From: Spongilla lacustris
Taxonomy: Eukaryota > Porifera > Demospongiae > Spongillida > Spongillidae
Reading direction: 5' to 3'
Assembly (NCBI GenBank): GCA_949361645.1
Contig: OX442431.1
Span: 4,089,550-4,153,549 of the forward strand
DNA: 64,000 nt
Part shown: in pieces, positions 22,321 to 31,833 of the stretch
Numbering within the stretch: position 1 is the stretch's first letter
Layout: the number at the start of each line of letters is the position of its first letter
The notes under the pieces: generated by a model
The model's input: only the letters and a program-made list of their open reading frames with translations
Told to the model about the DNA's origin: nothing
Database searches by the model: none
Translations under genes and position numbers: made by a program

Positions 22321-23400
22321 CACCACTGAAGCAGCCTCTATTTGTAGAGTCTGCACACATTTTTGTGTTGTAGATCTCAATTACAATGTAAATTTATCTG
22401 GGGTGATGCTATCAGTGGTGAAATAGTTACCTGCCCTATCCATACTAGTGGCTTTTTAAACATAAAAACATTACCTACTCTGGAGTATGTCACTCTTACT
22501 GGAAACTAGTGCTTTACAATAAGGCTCCACTTGTAGTGTGGAGGCTACCAGCTAGCTACACGTAGGGGGCTGGCCACATTAAACCCTGATTGTGGTGATT
22601 GCTTATAATCCACTGCAGTGTATGGAGGCTGGTGCTTCCACTTGTATGTGCCAGGATATGTAGCCACCATGGACATCTCTGACAGTGTGTGAGCGCTAGT
22701 AGTTGCAGGCACAGCTACCATGCGTGTGGCACGGTGAAGGCATCAGAATTCATGCACCACACAAGTGGAGTTAGCAGGCTGTACACTGTCAGAGATGTCA
22801 CCAGCCATTACCAGTGTAACCCACAGTTTAATGTGGCCAGCCCCATAGCTGCAAACAGAGTGGGCAGCCCCCACGGTACAAGTGGAGCCTTATTTAATAA
22901 AGCCATTAACTACCAAAAGCAGCCCAGGCTCCCCTACATATACAATACCAGCCCCGAACTGCTAGGAGACTTGACACTACCAGTTGAATCACCACACCTT
23001 TTCTTTATATCCTTTGTCATTCATTTTAACCACCATCCCATTGGAATTGATTACATGTGGGACCACATAAACCACCCTTCCTTTATGATGGTAGTTCCAT
23101 ACATGAGGTGCAGCAGAGTAAGCAGCCCCCACATAACCAGGGAAGCCACCAGCCCACAACTTGTAATATGGGTCCTAATATATTAAGTCCTCTTGGGGGC
23201 TGAAGAGGCAAGTACATGTAATGGCACGAAAATAATGCACTAATGTACTGCCTATTTAAAAGGAATACAATTTACAAAAAAGGAGATTAGACCAACAGTT
23301 TTGCAACGAGATGTAAAAGTCAAGGTGTTCCAAATAACCTGACAAGTAAAATGTAGTTGAAAATCACGGCGAGGTATAGAAAATGGTCGTCAGTTTTCTA
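22321..23400. other. Repeat-derived intergenic DNA
   Basis: Sparse, more diverged pieces of the same unit (for example AGTGGAGCC and CACCAGCC). The 165-codon frame at 22689-23186 has no recognisable domain and shares repeat motifs with its flanks, so I do not call it a gene. Confidence 0.4.
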
Positions 23401-23404
23401 GGGT

Positions 23405-23790
23405 TTCCTTGTAAGTCAGCTCAGGTGTGTTCGTTCCACTGGTAGTGTGAGGCTTGTGGCTGGGGTGGAACCTTACTTTGGGAGCTACTGACCGAACTTG
23501 TAAGGAAGGATGGAGGTAGTGTGGGCACTGTGGAGGCAGCTAAGTCCATTTGGTGTGGGGGTAATAGTTCCACTGGCTCCACTAGTGGGGGATTGATGGG
23601 CAGCATGTGTGGCTCCCCTTAAATTGTGCTACATTAGCCAGTGTGAGGGCTCGTATCTTCACTGTCATTATACAAAGTAGCGGCATTATAGGCCCCTTTG
23701 TGGCTCCCCTGTTAGCTGTCAGTATAGGGGTTGTTAACTCTGTGGGTCTAGCTGTGTGTGGGGAGAAGATGTTACTTAGTTCAATTGCAA
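23405..23790. repeat. Inverted copy of the 21.1-22.3 kb degenerate array
   Basis: GCCAGTGTGAGGGCT, GGTAATAGTTCCACTGGCTC and GGGGCTCC-like words are the reverse complement of the unit at 21.1-22.3 kb, so the two arrays face each other. Confidence 0.5.
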
Positions 23791-23837
23791 GCACTGGTAT
23801 CCCTTGGCCTCCAAGTATAAGGGCATTAAAATCTCAT

Positions 23838-25300
23838 ACCCATCCTCACATCTCCATCATCACCCTCACACACCACCCTCATCCTAAAACCTTTCATCCT
23901 CACATCCCTCATCCTCACACAAGCTCTCTCATCCTCACACACAACTTCCTCATCCTCACACAAGCTCTCTCATCCTCACACACAATTCCCTCATCCTCAC
24001 ACACAACTCCCTCATCCTCACACACAACTCCCTCACCCTCACACACAATTCCCTCATCCTCACACACAACTCCCTCACCCTCACACACAACTCCCTCATC
24101 CTCACACACAACTCCCTCACCCTCACACACAATTCCCTCATCCTCACACACAACTCCCTCATCCTCACACACAACTCCCTCATCCTCACACACAACTCCC
24201 TCACCCTCACACACAACTCCCTCATCATCACACACAACTCCCTCACTCACACACAACTCCCTCATCCTCACACACAACTCCCTCACCCTCACATACAACT
24301 CCCTCATCATCACACACAACTCCCTCACTCACACACAACTCCCTCATCCTCACACACAACTCCCTCATCCTCACACACAACTCCCTCATCCTCACACACA
24401 ACTCACTCATCGTCACACACAACTCCGTCATCCTCGCACACAACTCCCTCATCATCACACAAGCTCTCTCATCCTCACACACAACTCCCTCATCCTCACA
24501 CACAACTCCCTCACTCTCACACACAACTCCCTCATCCTCACACAAAACTCCCTCACTCTCACACACAACTCCCTCATCCTCACACACAACTCCTTCATCG
24601 TCACACACAACTCTCACATCCTCACACACAACTCCGTCATCCTCACACACAACTCCCTCACTCTCACACACAACTCCCTCATCCTCACACACAACTCCCT
24701 CACCCTCACACACAACTCCCTCATCCTCACACACAACTCCCTCACCCTCACATACAACTCCCTCATCATCACACACAACTCCCTCACTCACACACAACTC
24801 CCTCATCCTCACACACAACTCCCTCATCCTCACACACAACTCCCTCATCCTCACACACAACTCCCTCATCGTCACACACAACTCCGTCATCCTCGCACAC
24901 AACTCCCTCATCATCACACAAGCTCTCTCATCCTCACACACAACTCCCTCATCCTCACACACAACTCCCTCACTCTCACACACAACTCCCTCATCCTCAC
25001 ACAAAACTCCCTCACTCTCACACACAACTCCCTCATCCTCACACACAACTCCTTCATCGTCACACACAACTCTCACATCCTCACACACAACTCCGTCATC
25101 CTCACACACAACTCCCTCACTCTCACACACAACTCCCTCATCCTCACACACAACTCCCTCATCCTCACACACAACTCCCTCATCATGAAACTCATCCTTA
25201 CTCATGCAACCTTCATTATTACTCTCACCTCCCTCATCACTCACACTTTCCTTGTCCTCAATTACATCTCCCTCATCTTTACTCACACTCCCTTATCCTC
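23838..25300. repeat. 1.4-kb minisatellite, CTCATCCTCACACACAACTC unit
   Basis: Dozens of 18- to 21-bp units, CTCATCCTCACACACAACTC or with CACCCTCACAC. Units lack stops, so long frames exist on both strands. A higher-order duplication is visible: the irregular block with GTCATCCTCGCACAC and CACAAGCTCTCTC occurs at 24423 and again at 24882, a 459-bp period. It ends about 190 bp before the U2 gene. Confidence 0.95.
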
Positions 25301-25481
25301 ACACCTCCTTTTTAACATGTTTATGGCCATAGTGCCTCCTCCTCCCCCTTCCGCCAGGGTCATTTCATAACCACAGAAGCCATGTTTATATTTGTTAATT
25401 CTGGCTCCACAACCCATACCCTACCATATGCTTCCTCTTTGGTCCAAAGAATATAAGGCGATGCAAAACTTCTATAAAGTT

Positions 25482-25540
25482 ATCGCTTCTCGGCCTCTTG
25501 GCTAAGATCAAGTAGAAATAACTGTTCTTACGAGTGTAAT
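25482..25540 (+). ncRNA. U2 snRNA, 5' part (nt 1-59), interrupted
   Basis: Begins ATCGCTTCTCGGCC, then TTGGCTAAGATCAAGT, the highly conserved 5' end and stem-loop I of U2. The segment that should read GTGTAGTATCTG (branch-point pairing) is instead GTAGAAATAACTG, one base longer and without GUAGUA. It then runs CTGTTCTTACGAG into the loop of stem IIa, where the transposon enters. The 3' part resumes at 30666. The gene as it stands cannot give a normal U2 RNA. Confidence 0.92.
25520..25540 (+). repeat. Target-site duplication, left copy (21 bp)
   Basis: Bases 25520-25540 are identical to 30645-30665. They correspond to U2 nucleotides of about 38-58 (human numbering). The bases on either side differ, so the length is exact. 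Confidence 0.95.
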
Positions 25541-25640
25541 TGGTTTTGGTTTCAGAGAGTTTCATTAGGATTAGGCTAGGTTAGGTTAGGCCTTTTTGTA
25601 GTTTTTTTTTTCTGATTAGGCCAATAGGTTTAGATAGGTT

Positions 25641-28600
25641 ATGGAAGATGCCAATGATGTATCGGATGGAGCTGATGTGGTGACTGAAGATGACGGGATT
25701 GCTGAAGGCTATGCTCCTGATGAAGCTGTGGAAATTTGTGTCACCCATCCAACGCAGAGCCGTTTCACCTGCCCTGCTCCCAGGTGTCAGCTGACGTACA
25801 CTACCCTACCATCGTTGGTCCGTCACGTGGGTGTTTCACACAAGGCCATGGTCCTCTCCATCACCTTTAAGTGCGCCATGTGCGAGTACACCCACAGCAG
25901 TAAGAAGTCAACATCGCTCCACTTTAGACACGCCCACGGTGTGGCTCCGCCTCCAATGGAAGTGGATGGCTCTAGTGAGAAGGCGTGTCCCTTTTGCTCG
26001 TTGACGTTCCCGTCCAAGCGCTCGTGCTCCAATCACATCCGGGAGAAGCACATGGATGAGGCGTGCTCCCAGCGAGCAAAGGAAGCGGCTGAGAAGGAGG
26101 CGGAGTCTGGCCAGTCGGCAGCAAGGTCAAAGTGGAGCCAGGGGGAAGTGGACCGATTCAAGGCAGCACTGGCGAGGTTTGGCCCAGAAAGCAATATCAA
26201 GATTGCAGCGGAAATAGGTTCCCGCTCTGCCAAACAAGTCAATGTCTATAAGTGCCGGTTTCTAAAGGCTTTCCCTGATTGGTTGAAAGAGAACTACCAC
26301 CCTCCTCCTTCCCAATCACCATCGTCAGCTGTTCCATCGCCGAAAGTGGGGGGACCTATCTTCAGTGCAGCCCCAAGCACCGTGAAGAGGACGGCTGTTG
26401 AAGAGGAAAGGACTCCCTCTCCGCCACCCGTGCCGATATCAGAGAAGGGCGGACAGGCACTTGACCTGTTGGACAGGGTTTTGGAGACTTTGGGAATTGC
26501 TGGGAGCCCAATCCCAACAAGGGCTAGAGTGGTTCGTCCTCCGTCACCTCCGCCAGTTCCATCTGCTGCCATCCCTCTGGCTCCGGCTTCCACCCCACTT
26601 CTGGCTAGGGTCTCCGAAAGGCAGCACTCTAGTCCAGAGGTGGGAGTGGCTTGCCCACCGTCACCTCCGCCAGTTCCATCTGCTGCCATCCCTCTGGCTC
26701 CGGCTTCCACCCCACTTCTGGCTAGGGTCTCCGAAAGGCAGCACTCTAGTCCAGAGGTGGGAGTGGCTTGCCCACCCTCACCACTGCCAGTTCCATCTGC
26801 TACCATCCCTCTGGCTCCGGCTTCCACCCCACTTCTGGCTAGGGTCTCCGAAAGGCAGCACTCTAGTCCAGAGGTGGGAGTGGCTTGCCCACCGTCACCT
26901 CCGCCAGTTCCATCTGCTGCCATCCCTCTGGCTCCGGCTTCCACCCCACTTCTGGCTAGGGTCTCCGAAAGGCAGCACTCTAGTCCAGAGGTGGGAGTGG
27001 CTTGCCCACCGTCACCTCCGCCAGTTCCATTTGCTGCCATCCCTCTGGCTCCAGCTTCCACACCACCACTGGCTAGGGTCTCCGAAAGGCAGCACTCTAG
27101 TCCAGAGGTGGGAGTGGCTTGCCCACTGCCAATTCCATCTGCTGCCCCTCTGGCTCCGGCCTTCATCCCATCTCCTCCAGTGGGTTCAGTGTCTACAACC
27201 AGTGTACAGCCTTCCATCAATCTGGACAATCTGGATGAGACACTGCGCATGCCCTTCCAACAGGAGCTCCTTCCATTCTCTGATAGATTGTTGGGAGAAT
27301 TTGAATGGATAGCCTTTGAGGAGGTCCTACGCCGCTGGTCCACTGTCATTAAGGATGTGGTTTCAGCACATCACAGACGCCCCCCTAATCCCACCTCACA
27401 ATGGGCTCGTAGACGTAGGGGAAGACGTAGCAGACAGCCTGAAGCTCACTCTCCATCCCCACCTTCATCACTTCCTGCTGATCCCTCCCCACATCGTGAT
27501 GAACAGGCAACCCCATCTACTCCCCTGGGCAATCGTGCTTCAGGACGCGCTCGTCATGCGGCTAAGGCAAAGTATTTACAACGGTTTTACCATACCAACC
27601 CTGGTGCCTGCATGCGGCGCCTACTAGAGAATGGACCTCCTGTTTATTGCAAGATTGCTGAGGCAGACTTAGTTGGTCACTTCACAGCTGCCATGGCTGA
27701 ACCTCCTCCAGTGGGCCCTCCTCCCACATGGCTGTTTTCTCATCAAGGTGAAAACTCCACCCTTGGCGGTGTGCAGACGAATGTGGAGGGTGACATTCTC
27801 CATGACCCATTCACTCCTGAGGAGGTGTTGGCTCAGTTCAGACGGACCAAGAGGTCTGCCCCAGGTGTTGATGGGATCTCCTATGCCAACTGGAGATGGG
27901 TGGACCCTAGAGGATTGATCCTGGCCACCATTTACAACATCTGCAGGATCAACACTAGGGTCCCGTCTCCTTGGAAACACTCCGCTGTCACCCTGATTCA
28001 CAAGGGTGGTGACACTGCTTCAATCCGCAACTGGAGACCAATCAGTCTCCAGCTTACTATTTACAAGCTATACTCAGCCCTCATTGCCAGAAGAATTGCT
28101 TCCTGGGCCATCACTACATCTGCCTTCTCACCAGCACAGAAGGGTTTCCTGGGTTTTGATGGTTGTACAGAACACAACTTCTTGTTGCGCTCTATGTTAA
28201 CTGATTCCAGGCGCCACAAGCAGAACCTTATCCTAGTGTGGCTTGATCTAAGGGAGGCATTTCCTTCAGTACCACACGATCTGATGAGACTCATGATGGA
28301 GAGACTGGGTTTGTCTGGCTCAATCATCCAGACAGTAAGTGATATCTACTCCAACGCTTCAGTGTCCATCCGTACGGGCAGAGACTCTTACACCTCTCAC
28401 ATTCCTCAGAAGCGTGGAGTGAAGCAAGGATGTCCTCTTAGCCCCATCCTATTCAATATCGTCTTGGAAGGCCTCCTCAGACACCTATCAAACAGTGAAG
28501 CTGGATACACCCTGGCAGGAAGCAAGCTTAACTCTCTTGCATATGCTGATGACATATGTGTGACGGCATCCACCAACGACGACGTGCAAGAGCTTCTGGA

Positions 28601-30260
28601 TCGCTGTGTGACCTTCACAGAGTGGGCAGGATTTAAATTCAATGCCAAGAAGTGTGGGTCTCTTTGCCTTGTCAACCGGTCATCGCCCATCTATGTGGAC
28701 CATCTTTTCTCCCCACGTCTGGGAGCTGACAACATCCCTGCCCTCACATGGGATGAGCGGTACAAGTACTTGGGGTGCCCCATTGGTGCAAGCAGGGACA
28801 ACTCGGATGACCTTGCCACACTCCGTGACTCCCTATTGCGGGACACTTCTGTCATTTTTCAATCCCCGCTGGCAGAGTGGCAGAAACTGGATGCCTTCCG
28901 ACGTTTCCTTTTCCCAAGGCTAACGTTTGCTCTGAAAGTAATACTCCCGGGTCCCACCTGGTGCAAGAAACTGGACACCTCTCTTCGCGCCATCATCAAG
29001 CGTGGGCTGCGCATCCCCCAAAGAACCTGCACCCAGTACTTCTACCTCCCGCAGGCCCTTGGAGGGATGGGCATCCCCAGTGTGCTGGATGAATCACACG
29101 TGGCCAGGGCAGCACAGGCCTTTAAATTCCTGGCTGACACCAGAGATCCAGTGATACGCCAGGTGGCCTTACACCAGCTTGGAGAGGCGGTCACTAAACG
29201 TGCTCGCCACCTTGATCCATCTAACCCTGAACACCTGGCTGAATTCCTGAATAGCACAGCACATCCTGGAGAAGGACGTGCAGGTGACCTTTGGAGTCTT
29301 TGGAGCTCGGCTCGTGCTAGCCTTGCAATCGGAGGTGCATTCATCTCCTTAACACAGGATTCTGCCACCCTGCAAACAGACCATCATCATATCACATGGG
29401 TCAAGCGCAAGTTAGCATCTCAGGCGATGAAGGAGACCATTGGGGCACGTCACCTTGCCGCTATTAAAACGTCCAGTGATCAAGGAAGGGCATTCAACTC
29501 CCTATCACTGCATGCAGATTCCTCCTTTTTCACATATTCTGGGGCCTTTCTAACCTTCCCGCAGTACAGGTTTATTCACAAGGCCAGGCTGAACCTGCTA
29601 CCGGTGCGCACCGTCCAGGCCCGCTGCCACCAACATGTCCCAACCACCCAATGTCGCATCTGCGGGAGGGTGCCAGAGACGTTAGCCCATGTTCTTAATC
29701 ACTGCCACCGCAATCTGGGGATGATCCGGGACAGACACAATTCAATCTTGGAGCGAATAGTGAGGGCAGTCCCAGAGTCTGTGGGGACAAAGATGAAAGA
29801 ACAACCCCAACCTGGGACCTCGGGGGATAACAGACCTGACCTGACCATCATATCCCCTGACGAGTCCTCAGTCATCATCGTGGAGGTCAGTTGTCCATTT
29901 GAGGGCTCCCCCACAGCTCTGGAGGATGCAGCACGCACCAAGTTGGAGAAATACGAGCCCCTTCGGCAGACTCTTCTTCAAAGGTACACTTCTGTGGAGG
30001 TCCTCCCCTTCATTGTTGGCTCTCTGGGGAGCTGGTACCCTCCCAACGACAGGGTCCTCTCCTCCCTCCGTATTGGGCACAGATATGCCAGTTTAATGCG
30101 CCGTTTGTGTGTGATATCTGCCATCTCTGGGTCCCAGAGCATTTGGTACCACTCAATGTGTACTCGTCGTCGTGGCAACCCAGATGTTGGAGCTGCTGAG
30201 TTACCCATTCCACCAGCAGAGCTACCCATGGCTTCCCCTCACCTGTCTCCCTGCCTGTAA
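25641..30260 (+). CDS. Utopia-like retrotransposon polyprotein (zinc fingers, Myb-like, RT, restriction-like endonuclease)
   Basis: 1539 codons without a break. Three C2H2 fingers at about residues 44-67, 78-99 and 116-137 and a Myb-like segment (WSQGEVDRFKAALARFG) at about 165-215 probably bind the target DNA. A proline-rich linker at about 300-500 is a 39-residue repeat. The reverse transcriptase runs from about 745 to 1010, with APGVDGI, LDLREAFPSVPH, QGCPLSPILF and the catalytic AYADD (967-971). A CCHC knuckle CRICGRVPETLAHVLNHC starts at 1338, followed by RHN. The nuclease core has RPDLTIISPD at about 1398-1407, then VEVSCPFEG, that is PD, 14 residues, E. No cysteine-protease domain was noticed. 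All catalytic motifs seen are intact, so activity is possible. Confidence 0.93.
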   Translation: MEDANDVSDGADVVTEDDGIAEGYAPDEAVEICVTHPTQSRFTCPAPRCQLTYTTLPSLVRHVGVSHKAMVLSITFKCAMCEYTHSSKKSTSLHFRHAHGVAPPPMEVDGSSEKACPFCSLTFPSKRSCSNHIREKHMDEACSQRAKEAAEKEAESGQSAARSKWSQGEVDRFKAALARFGPESNIKIAAEIGSRSAKQVNVYKCRFLKAFPDWLKENYHPPPSQSPSSAVPSPKVGGPIFSAAPSTVKRTAVEEERTPSPPPVPISEKGGQALDLLDRVLETLGIAGSPIPTRARVVRPPSPPPVPSAAIPLAPASTPLLARVSERQHSSPEVGVACPPSPPPVPSAAIPLAPASTPLLARVSERQHSSPEVGVACPPSPLPVPSATIPLAPASTPLLARVSERQHSSPEVGVACPPSPPPVPSAAIPLAPASTPLLARVSERQHSSPEVGVACPPSPPPVPFAAIPLAPASTPPLARVSERQHSSPEVGVACPLPIPSAAPLAPAFIPSPPVGSVSTTSVQPSINLDNLDETLRMPFQQELLPFSDRLLGEFEWIAFEEVLRRWSTVIKDVVSAHHRRPPNPTSQWARRRRGRRSRQPEAHSPSPPSSLPADPSPHRDEQATPSTPLGNRASGRARHAAKAKYLQRFYHTNPGACMRRLLENGPPVYCKIAEADLVGHFTAAMAEPPPVGPPPTWLFSHQGENSTLGGVQTNVEGDILHDPFTPEEVLAQFRRTKRSAPGVDGISYANWRWVDPRGLILATIYNICRINTRVPSPWKHSAVTLIHKGGDTASIRNWRPISLQLTIYKLYSALIARRIASWAITTSAFSPAQKGFLGFDGCTEHNFLLRSMLTDSRRHKQNLILVWLDLREAFPSVPHDLMRLMMERLGLSGSIIQTVSDIYSNASVSIRTGRDSYTSHIPQKRGVKQGCPLSPILFNIVLEGLLRHLSNSEAGYTLAGSKLNSLAYADDICVTASTNDDVQELLDRCVTFTEWAGFKFNAKKCGSLCLVNRSSPIYVDHLFSPRLGADNIPALTWDERYKYLGCPIGASRDNSDDLATLRDSLLRDTSVIFQSPLAEWQKLDAFRRFLFPRLTFALKVILPGPTWCKKLDTSLRAIIKRGLRIPQRTCTQYFYLPQALGGMGIPSVLDESHVARAAQAFKFLADTRDPVIRQVALHQLGEAVTKRARHLDPSNPEHLAEFLNSTAHPGEGRAGDLWSLWSSARASLAIGGAFISLTQDSATLQTDHHHITWVKRKLASQAMKETIGARHLAAIKTSSDQGRAFNSLSLHADSSFFTYSGAFLTFPQYRFIHKARLNLLPVRTVQARCHQHVPTTQCRICGRVPETLAHVLNHCHRNLGMIRDRHNSILERIVRAVPESVGTKMKEQPQPGTSGDNRPDLTIISPDESSVIIVEVSCPFEGSPTALEDAARTKLEKYEPLRQTLLQRYTSVEVLPFIVGSLGSWYPPNDRVLSSLRIGHRYASLMRRLCVISAISGSQSIWYHSMCTRRRGNPDVGAAELPIPPAELPMASPHLSPCL
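26534..27130 (+). repeat. 117-bp coding minisatellite in the retrotransposon ORF
   Basis: About five units of 117 bp (39 codons), recurring at 26534, 26651, 26768, 26885 and 27002, with a shortened copy after 27119. Each encodes SPPPVPSAAIPLAPASTP followed by LLARVSERQHSSPEVGVAC. The third and fifth copies carry substitutions and the last lacks most of its start. Confidence 0.9.
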
Positions 30261-30644
30261 GGAGAGTAGCTCTGAACACTGATATTCCTGCTGATATACC
30301 TGCTTCGTTGGAGAAACCTCCTGTATCTCCACCATGCCAGTGACTATTGGAACGTAGACCTTTCTTCTTTTCTGCGACTCAATCCTTGACTTGACCCCCC
30401 CCCCCCCCCCCCCCCCTCCCAAAACCGACTATAATTCAACCATGACTTCAGTCCACAGCGGCAATCCCTGCATACTGTTTTAAGAACTATTGAACTTTTC
30501 GTTTTCACCCGCTCTTGTGCATGTACATGTTTTGTGTGTGTTTTCCCGACTTATGTTGAGGGGCTCCCCAGCGATGGGATTAAAAACGGCCCTCATGGTG
30601 TTTGTATGTACTTTGTGCATGCCAATCCCATTATGAAAGATTTG

Positions 30645-30665
30645 AACTGTTCTTACGAGTGTAAT
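30645..30665 (+). repeat. Target-site duplication, right copy (21 bp)
   Basis: Identical to 25520-25540. It directly precedes the remaining U2 sequence and restores the register of the gene. Confidence 0.95.
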
Positions 30666-30790
30666 ATCTCGTATGAGGACAATGTCCTCACGATATTACA
30701 TCAATTTTTGAAACCTGGGACTCGGAGTGAAGCTTGCTTCGCCGGCCCCACGGGTTGCCCCAGTATTGCACTACCTCTGGGTGTGGCCCA
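30666..30790 (+). ncRNA. U2 snRNA, 3' part, interrupted
   Basis: Continues U2 from the stem IIa loop: ATCTCGTA, the IIb hairpin GAGGACAATGTCCTC, the Sm site CAATTTTTGA, stem III with GAAGCTTGCTTC, and stem IV with CCCAGTATTGCACTACCTC then TGGG. With the 5' part it sums to about 184 nt, against 188 in human. The 3' end is approximate. Stem sequences differ from human but pair well. Confidence 0.88.
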
Positions 30791-30940
30791 TCCCCCTTGG
30801 GGGAACACAAAGCAATGAAAGATCAGACTTAAGCAAGGTGCAATGTTTAGTACTTGTGGGTCCTTTTGTTCCAGTGTGTAATTCCAGACCACACCTATTT
30901 GTTTCACTATGATCACCTGTGCCACCTCCTAAGGTCATCC

Positions 30941-31023
30941 TAGTCTTGGCCCCAGACCCAACGGACGCAGCTGCGGATGGATTACATCACTGCATGCGTC
31001 TGTTGGGTTTGGGGCTGAGACTA
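30941..31023. mobile_element. Mutator-like micro-MITE, 83 bp, 9-bp TSD
   Basis: An almost perfect hairpin that begins TAGTCTTGGCCCCAGACCC and ends GGGGCTGAGACTA. The exact 9-bp flank AGGTCATCC is at 30932-30940 and 31024-31032. It shares its terminal words and the inner AGCTGCGGATGGATTACATC with the element at 48446. Confidence 0.85.
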
Positions 31024-31454
31024 AGGTCATCCATACAGGAGGACCAAAGCATTGCCTGGCAACTCTATATGAAGTTGCTCATGTGAATAACAAACACCGC
31101 ACTCCCTCCTAAAATTTCTTTGATAGGGAACAAATATAATTACAAAGCCCTGAAATTGTAAAGAGTAATTTATTCTTTTATAAATGACTCCTAGTTGCAC
31201 GAACCAGTACACAGTTTTTGATGTAGTAAATGCTGTCGGGTACATTTTTTCGAGGTCAAGTTTCTCACCACCTTGAGTATTACTGAATCAAAATTGTTTG
31301 TAGTGGTTCAGACATTTTGTGGTGTTGTGGTCTTGCGGAATCTGTAAAAATTTGACTCATGTTATGAGTGATAGGTCCCTGCATGACAACAACAATCATT
31401 TGGCAGCTTTGTCTCACCATTAATAAACTATTGAAAAGCATTTTTTTGCTTACA

Positions 31455-31699
31455 CACCCAACAGTGCAACTATTTGGATCAAAAATGCCCATTATATATA
31501 TATGGATCGTATATGTTCCAAATATGCAACACACCCAATGGTGTAACAATTTGGATCAAAATGGCTACTTATATTTAATGGACCAAATATGGTCCCAAAT
31601 ATGCATATTCCATGCATATTATACATATTTGGAACATTATATATGGGACCATATTTGGTCCATTAGCATTTTTCATTCTTGAAGTTACACTGTTGGGTG
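31455..31699. mobile_element. Palindromic MITE upstream of TBCCD1
   Basis: The inverted ends are CACCCAACAGTG and CACTGTTGGGTG. The interior is itself inverted (GGACCAAATATGGTCCC near 31580 and GGGACCATATTTGGTCC near 31648). No clear target duplication. It ends about 135 bp before the TBCCD1 ATG. Confidence 0.6.
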
Positions 31700-31833
31700 C
31701 GATAATTCTTTTCTCCCGTTGTTAGGATTTCTCCGTATCATAGTAAAACTGACGTCTGAAGGCGTGGTCAACACAATCATTGATTAATACAAAAAAGGCG
31801 CGTTAACGCCGTTGTGAGCTCGCTTATGTACCT

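Larger units (their letters stand above)
25541..30644 (+). mobile_element. U2-targeting non-LTR retrotransposon (Utopia-like, NeSL clade), 5104 bp
   Basis: The DNA between the two 21-bp target copies. It has a 5' UTR of 100 bp, one ORF (25641-30260) and a 384-bp 3' UTR with a poly-C tract at about 30397-30416; it ends CCATTATGAAAGATTTG without a poly(A) tail. A precise junction inside U2, a clean duplication, an intact ORF and a full-looking 5' UTR indicate a complete insertion. It lies in the same orientation as U2. From memory, U2-specific elements with a restriction-like endonuclease are named Utopia and belong to the NeSL clade. The domain order and target support this; a phylogeny would confirm it. 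Confidence 0.9.

Noticed and set aside
22689..23186. 165-codon frame
   Set aside because: No domain; its sequence shares words with the surrounding degenerate repeat.
23838..25300. CRISPR-like array
   Set aside because: Units are directly adjacent with no unique spacers, and the genome is eukaryotic.
23607..25370. 587-codon plus-strand frame and 347-codon minus-strand frame
   Set aside because: Both are translations of the CTCATCCTCACACACAACTC minisatellite; the unit simply lacks stops.
25380..25481. Proximal sequence element of the U2 promoter
   Set aside because: An element should lie about 55 bp upstream, but the consensus for this organism is unknown and no word stands out.
26294..27349. 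351-codon minus frame and 304-codon plus frame inside the U2 element
   Set aside because: They are shadows of the 117-bp repeat in the real polyprotein frame.
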